Below, piece by piece: positions 60,227 to 64,000 of a stretch of 64,000 bases of DNA (positions are counted from its first letter, which is position 1; the number at the start of each line of letters is the position of its first letter). The translations under genes and the position numbers were made by a program. Below the pieces are notes generated by a model. The model had not been told where the DNA came from and did not search any database. It saw only the letters and a list, made by a program, of their open reading frames with translations. Where the stretch lies: the NCBI GenBank assembly GCA_036504735.1, contig DASXUQ010000005.1, positions 403,377 through 467,376 on the forward strand, written 5' to 3'. The DNA comes from a bacterium (GTDB lineage: Bacteria; Electryoneota; RPQS01).

Positions 60227-63013
60227 TCAGATGCTGTAGCTGAAACCCGCCGATAAGGTGCGGCCAATGCGGTACTTCTGAATCACGTAGGAGCGGGAGC
60301 GAAATTCGACCGTGGAGTTTAAGAGGTTCGTTGCCTGAAGCTTGACCGCCCAGTGAGCAGACAGCCTCTGATTGGCGGTCAGGTCCAGCTTGGCGAAAGG
60401 CATTTCATAGGCATCATCCAGACCCAGGGCACCCACCGCGCTGATGCGCTTACCAAAGGTATTATACATCAGGCGGACACTGCTGCCCCACACCGGCTGA
60501 TCAAAGGCAACGCTGCCGTTAAGGACATAGCGGGACTGTTCGATCAGCGGTCTGTGCTTGTTGGTAAGCACGTTCTGTCCCTGGCTGTTCAGATCCACAT
60601 CGGAAGAGATAAAGGTCGCGTTGCCGATCAGCGAGAAGAATGAAATCCATTCCCCTGCGCGTGGCGCAAGCATGGACAATGTCTTGCGGAACTCGATTTC
60701 TGCGCCGAAATTGTGGGCGCTGGCGAAGTTCTCGGGGATGGTGGCAAGCTGCGAATTGCCTCCATTGGTCAGCACCCATTCGATGGGGTCTTTTATGTCC
60801 TTGTAGAACAGGCCTGCAGAGATGTTCTCTCCGACTCCGGGATAGTAATCGGCGCGGAGGTCATAGTTGGCAATTTTAGAGTGCTTGATATTGGGGTTGC
60901 CCTGCCGCTCCCGGCCCTGGGCATACTCCTGATCGGTGGAAGGCACGATTTCCGCGTAGTCGGGATTGGCAATGGTCATGCTTCCCGCCGCACGGAGATT
61001 GAGACTCTCGCTCACTTTGTACGTGACATTGATCGAGGGCAGAATGTCGGTGTGTTTGGGACCGCCCTCGCTGATCTCGGCGCTGGTGCTGCCGGCATAG
61101 GGGAAGGTCTTGTAGTGCTGATCGGTGTCCTCTACCCGCACGCCGCCGATCACCCGCCAGCGAGCGCCGAGCGCCACGTCCCCCATCGCGTAGGCAGAGG
61201 CCACTTTCATATCGGCATTGTATGAATCGAGGTTGTTGCGTTGTACGTCGAGACGGAAACTGCTCTGGAGATTCTTTGCCGAGAAAATCGCATCGGGCGG
61301 GAGTGCCCTGTCCATCTGGGGCTGATCGGTCGAGGTCATCAGCATGAAGTAAAACGTATTGGTGGGAAAGGTACGCTCCAGTTTGCGATAGGAAGCGCCG
61401 AATTTCAGCTTTGAACCGGGAGCCTTGATCATGGAAAGCGGCATGGTCCAATCCACGATGCCCTCGTACACATTATCGCGCATTTTGGCATAGCGCCGTA
61501 CGCCACTGGCTCCGTTGAACTGCGCTTGATACGTGCTGTCGCCCTCGTAATGGGCATAGGACAGATCCCGACGGTCGGGTTGATCGAAAGCGCCGCGAGA
61601 ATAGGCGCCGGTCCATTCAAAACGTGAGCCAAGGAGCGCGGGAAGTTCGTGCGCGCCTTTGAGCTGACTGGTCAGCAACGAGCGCTCCGTCCAGGTCAGG
61701 CGGTAATTGCGGTAGGTAACGCCTTCAATGACTCCATCGGCGATACGGGCTTCATCATCGGCGCTGCGGGTATAGAGGCTTTTCAGGCTGAGTTTATGAT
61801 TGCCGCCGAGGCGAGTGTTCAGGTCGAGAATTCCGCCCCAGTTCACGGAATGAATCGAACGGTCTACGGTCAGGTTTTGGCGGGCGTCATAACGGGTACT
61901 GCCATCGGCCTGCTGCTGGAGGGTATAATCGTTGGCTTCGCCCTGTCGCCGGGAATAGGTGTTCGCGTAGTTCAGGGAGATCAGGTAGCCCAGCGGCCTT
62001 CCCAGCACTTCGGATTGGTTTCCGAAAGCGAGGCTGCGCGAGCCGTTGAGCGGAGCACTGGACTTTACGGGACCGAAGGAGTAGTTGCTGAAGCTCTGCG
62101 CCGCTTGCCGCTCCTTTGCGGTGTTGCCCAGCCAGCCGCCATGGATCACATAACCGGGGATAGAGCGTGTGCCGTCATCCATCGCCAGCCAGTCTTTGTT
62201 GCCGCCGGCATAGGTGTTGAAACTCTTGAGGGAAGATTGCGTGTTGTAGCTGCTGGTGGCGCTCACGGAGAGAGTCAGTTTCTCCGGAAATTCACGGGTG
62301 TTCAATTGAACCGAACCGCCGGCGAAGTCGCCCGGTTGATCCGGCGTTGCCGTCTTCGAGACCACCACGTTGTCCAACAGATTCGCCGGAATGATGTCAA
62401 AGGGTACAGTGCGCTTTAACGGCTCGGGGCTGGCGATGGCCGTTCCGTTAAGACGGGTATTGTTGTAGCGCTCCCCCATGCCACGCACGTAAACATATTT
62501 GTCACCGACGATGGTGACGCCGGTCACGCGCTTGACGGCGGCAGACGCGTCCGAGTCCGCGGACTTCTTGATCTGCTCCGCGCTGATGCCATCGGATACG
62601 GCCACCGCTTTCTTCTGGATGCCGAGGAGAGCGGCTTCGGTGTTGTTTACCTGTGTGGCTTCGATCACGACCTCGTTCATCTGTACCGCTTCCGGCCGGA
62701 GCTTCAGATTCAACGTTTCGGTTTTTCCCCCTTGGATGAGCACGGCAGCGACGGTGAGCTTTGCGTACCCCACGGCTGTCGCCGCCACGTCGTATTTGCC
62801 CCCGGGAACGTTTACGACGCGGAAGTGGCCGTCGAGATCCGTCGCGGCTCCCATGGCGGTGCCCTTCAGCATGACACTCACGCCGATCATCGCTTCCCCC
62901 GTTTCGCCGTCGACCACCAGACCATCCAGCGTTCCGGTGGAATCAGCGGCTGCGAGCGAATGGCACAGCAGAAGCAGGCTCAGCATCAAGAAGACAGTCG
63001 TCAAAAGTCGCAT
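60227..63013 (-). CDS. TonB-dependent outer-membrane receptor with carboxypeptidase-regulatory-like N-domain
   Basis: 928 residues. Signal peptide (to 23), carboxypeptidase D-regulatory-like domain (about 27-108: LDGLVVDGETGEAMIGVSVM, GKYDVAATAVGYAKL), plug domain (about 135-245: AVSDGISAEQIKKS, GDKYVYVRGMGERYNNTRLN, VPFDIIPANLLDNVVVSK, DFAGGSVQLNTREFP) and a 22-strand barrel to the end, closing FSYSI. It takes up a ligand across the outer membrane with TonB energy. Layout is that of FCB-group receptors. It is followed by the FN3/beta-helix gene, which may supply its ligand. ATG 63013. Confidence 0.95.
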   Translation of the reverse strand: MRLLTTVFLMLSLLLLCHSLAAADSTGTLDGLVVDGETGEAMIGVSVMLKGTAMGAATDLDGHFRVVNVPGGKYDVAATAVGYAKLTVAAVLIQGGKTETLNLKLRPEAVQMNEVVIEATQVNNTEAALLGIQKKAVAVSDGISAEQIKKSADSDASAAVKRVTGVTIVGDKYVYVRGMGERYNNTRLNGTAIASPEPLKRTVPFDIIPANLLDNVVVSKTATPDQPGDFAGGSVQLNTREFPEKLTLSVSATSSYNTQSSLKSFNTYAGGNKDWLAMDDGTRSIPGYVIHGGWLGNTAKERQAAQSFSNYSFGPVKSSAPLNGSRSLAFGNQSEVLGRPLGYLISLNYANTYSRRQGEANDYTLQQQADGSTRYDARQNLTVDRSIHSVNWGGILDLNTRLGGNHKLSLKSLYTRSADDEARIADGVIEGVTYRNYRLTWTERSLLTSQLKGAHELPALLGSRFEWTGAYSRGAFDQPDRRDLSYAHYEGDSTYQAQFNGASGVRRYAKMRDNVYEGIVDWTMPLSMIKAPGSKLKFGASYRKLERTFPTNTFYFMLMTSTDQPQMDRALPPDAIFSAKNLQSSFRLDVQRNNLDSYNADMKVASAYAMGDVALGARWRVIGGVRVEDTDQHYKTFPYAGSTSAEISEGGPKHTDILPSINVTYKVSESLNLRAAGSMTIANPDYAEIVPSTDQEYAQGRERQGNPNIKHSKIANYDLRADYYPGVGENISAGLFYKDIKDPIEWVLTNGGNSQLATIPENFASAHNFGAEIEFRKTLSMLAPRAGEWISFFSLIGNATFISSDVDLNSQGQNVLTNKHRPLIEQSRYVLNGSVAFDQPVWGSSVRLMYNTFGKRISAVGALGLDDAYEMPFAKLDLTANQRLSAHWAVKLQATNLLNSTVEFRSRSYVIQKYRIGRTLSAGFSYSI

Positions 63014-63069
63014 AGTAAGGGATCCGTTAGTTTCTGGTTAGGCATGCGTAAAGCACAGACGGCCATGAA

Positions 63070-63105
63070 AGGAAAGCGCCCGCAGAATGATCCGGCGGGG
63101 CGCTT
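63070..63105 (-). terminator. Terminator of the peptidase-like gene
   Basis: AAGCGCCC-GC (63074-63083) pairs with GCGGGGCGCTT (63095-63105, one bulge); minus-strand TCCTTTC follows. Confidence 0.65.
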
Positions 63106-63129
63106 CATGTGAGCGAATCAACACCAAAC

Positions 63130-64000
63130 TTAGTACGTGCGGGTGAGGTCAATCTGAATGCTGTCCAACTCATCGCCGCTGCGAATGGTCATCCAATCGC
63201 GCAGAGGAGCTGAGTTACGGTGGTAATAGCCGTAGCGGTCACCGGTGGAGAGTTGCCGGTTGTTATCCAGATCCTGAAAGACTCCAATGTACGCCGCGGT
63301 GGAATCGCCCTCCAGCGCAAAGGACGTCTGGAACCCGGCGTTATCCGGCGTGATGATGGTGGTCAGGGGCGCTGAAGCCGTCAGCGAAATGGCGGGTGTT
63401 CCCACCTGTGCCGTGTTCAGAAACACATACAGGTTTTGCAGCGTGTGCCCCGCCCAAGTCACAGATCCGTGGACCTGCACCAGCGCCGAACCGGACTCCT
63501 GCATAGCCACTAACAGCCCTACCCAGCCGGGCTCTTCCTGGGACATGCGCAGCGTGTGGTAGATTTCCAGATCGGCGGGAGACGGAGTCATGGGCGAGTA
63601 GATGGTCATCCCCTTCCGCATGCTGCCTGGCCGGGTGCCTCGCGTTTCAATTACCATGTGATCCAGAGCAGACTGAACACGATCTGCCGTCTGGCGGATG
63701 CCCTCGACGGCATAGAAAGTGGAATCGGCCCGAATTGAACCGACAAAGGCGGGAAGATCAACCGTTGCGGAGTCACTGACCTGCAGGTCCCACAGCGATT
63801 GCCAGATCTGGAGGATTTGCGAGGAATGATTGTGCAGGACAACGCGGATCGAATCGGCCATATTGTTCACGTCACGTGCCAGCGACTCTACGGAACGGAG
63901 GTCCAGCAGGTCAAAGATGGCAAGGGTATCCCCGGAAGTCTGCGCCCGTGTGGCCATACGAGCCACCATGAACCGGCCCAACCGTTCGGCGTCCATCCCC
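63130..64000 (-). CDS. C-terminal part of a probable C11 (clostripain-like) peptidase (cut by window edge)
   Basis: About 290 codons are in view; the frame is open to position 64000, so the N-terminus lies outside. The segment TLAIFDLLDLRSVESLARDV near the visible start resembles the clostripain-family LS-AIDLS-KV--LV-A-D block found after the catalytic His and Cys, which would themselves be beyond the edge. The rest is a beta-rich C-domain (WVGLLVAMQESGSALVQVHG, SYLDLDNNR-like Ca loop in QDLDNNRQLSTGDRYGYYHR). Assignment to C11 rests on that segment and overall style; without the catalytic part it is tentative. Its terminator at 63070 separates it from the receptor gene. Confidence 0.55.
   Translation of the reverse strand, partial: GMDAERLGRFMVARMATRAQTSGDTLAIFDLLDLRSVESLARDVNNMADSIRVVLHNHSSQILQIWQSLWDLQVSDSATVDLPAFVGSIRADSTFYAVEGIRQTADRVQSALDHMVIETRGTRPGSMRKGMTIYSPMTPSPADLEIYHTLRMSQEEPGWVGLLVAMQESGSALVQVHGSVTWAGHTLQNLYVFLNTAQVGTPAISLTASAPLTTIITPDNAGFQTSFALEGDSTAAYIGVFQDLDNNRQLSTGDRYGYYHRNSAPLRDWMTIRSGDELDSIQIDLTRTY

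Overview
The window is about 60 % G+C and reads as one chromosomal segment of an uncultured Gram-negative bacterium, probably of the Fibrobacteres-Chlorobi-Bacteroidetes (FCB) superphylum or a neighbouring candidate phylum. The reasons are five secreted proteins with type IX-like C-terminal sorting domains carrying the YPNPFN signature, a TonB-dependent receptor with a carboxypeptidase-regulatory-like N-domain, a paired TolC/adaptor/RND efflux system, and cohesin- and dockerin-like modules. No ribosomal or other phylogenetic marker is present, so the phylum stays open. No type IX secretion machinery gene lies in the window.

Layout. 1-4.2 kb (minus): an operon of a lipoprotein (cut by the window edge), an endonuclease/exonuclease/phosphatase-fold protein and a sortilin-like beta-propeller. 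4.4-5.7 kb: an LhgO-like FAD oxidoreductase carrying an in-frame G-rich block and a heptanucleotide repeat array. 6.1-8.5 kb: an A+T-richer, probably acquired AAA_13/HEPN ATPase resembling anticodon nucleases of the RloC/PrrC group. 8.8-10.6 kb: a radical SAM/SPASM protein, 3-methyladenine DNA glycosylase and tRNA-Thr(CGT), the last two driven from overlapping divergent promoters. 10.8-15.7 kb (minus): a C10 (streptopain-like) protease and a secreted protein of unknown function, separated by REP-like palindromes. 15.9-19.4 kb: a sirtuin followed by an acyl-CoA-synthetase/GNAT protein of the Pat type, a likely protein acylation eraser/writer pair. 19.5-27.0 kb (minus): an operon of two small cohesin-FN3 proteins flanking a 1903-residue beta-helix protein with dockerin-like, cohesin-like and sorting domains.

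27.4-31.9 kb: an isoprenylcysteine methyltransferase-like membrane protein, a WecG/TagA glycosyltransferase and a glycoside-hydrolase-like secreted protein. 32.0-36.8 kb (minus): a CatB/Vat acetyltransferase, pruA, a YeiH exporter and an NtrC-type regulator. 37.2-43.2 kb (plus): a heavy-metal-type RND efflux operon headed by a small Cys/His protein. 43.3-44.5 kb: an enolase-superfamily enzyme. 44.6-52.7 kb (minus): a complete kdp potassium-ATPase operon with two mini-genes, an unusual sensor kinase, and a KdpD-N/USP/PTS-EIIA fusion without kinase domain. 53.3-64 kb (minus): a HAD phosphatase, a PhoB-like response regulator, a PhoA-type alkaline phosphatase, a small lipoprotein, a beta-helix surface protein paired with a TonB-dependent receptor, and the C-terminal part of a probable C11 (clostripain-like) peptidase.

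Promoters of recognisable sigma-70 form (TTGxxx, 17 bp, TATxxT or TAAxTT) recur upstream of operons and settle several start codons. There is no CRISPR array, transposase, integrase or rRNA. The strongest candidates for new biology are the KdpD/USP/EIIA fusion in the rewired kdp operon, the cohesin/dockerin operon, the stand-alone RloC-like ATPase, the sirtuin-Pat pair, and the repeat-invaded oxidoreductase gene.
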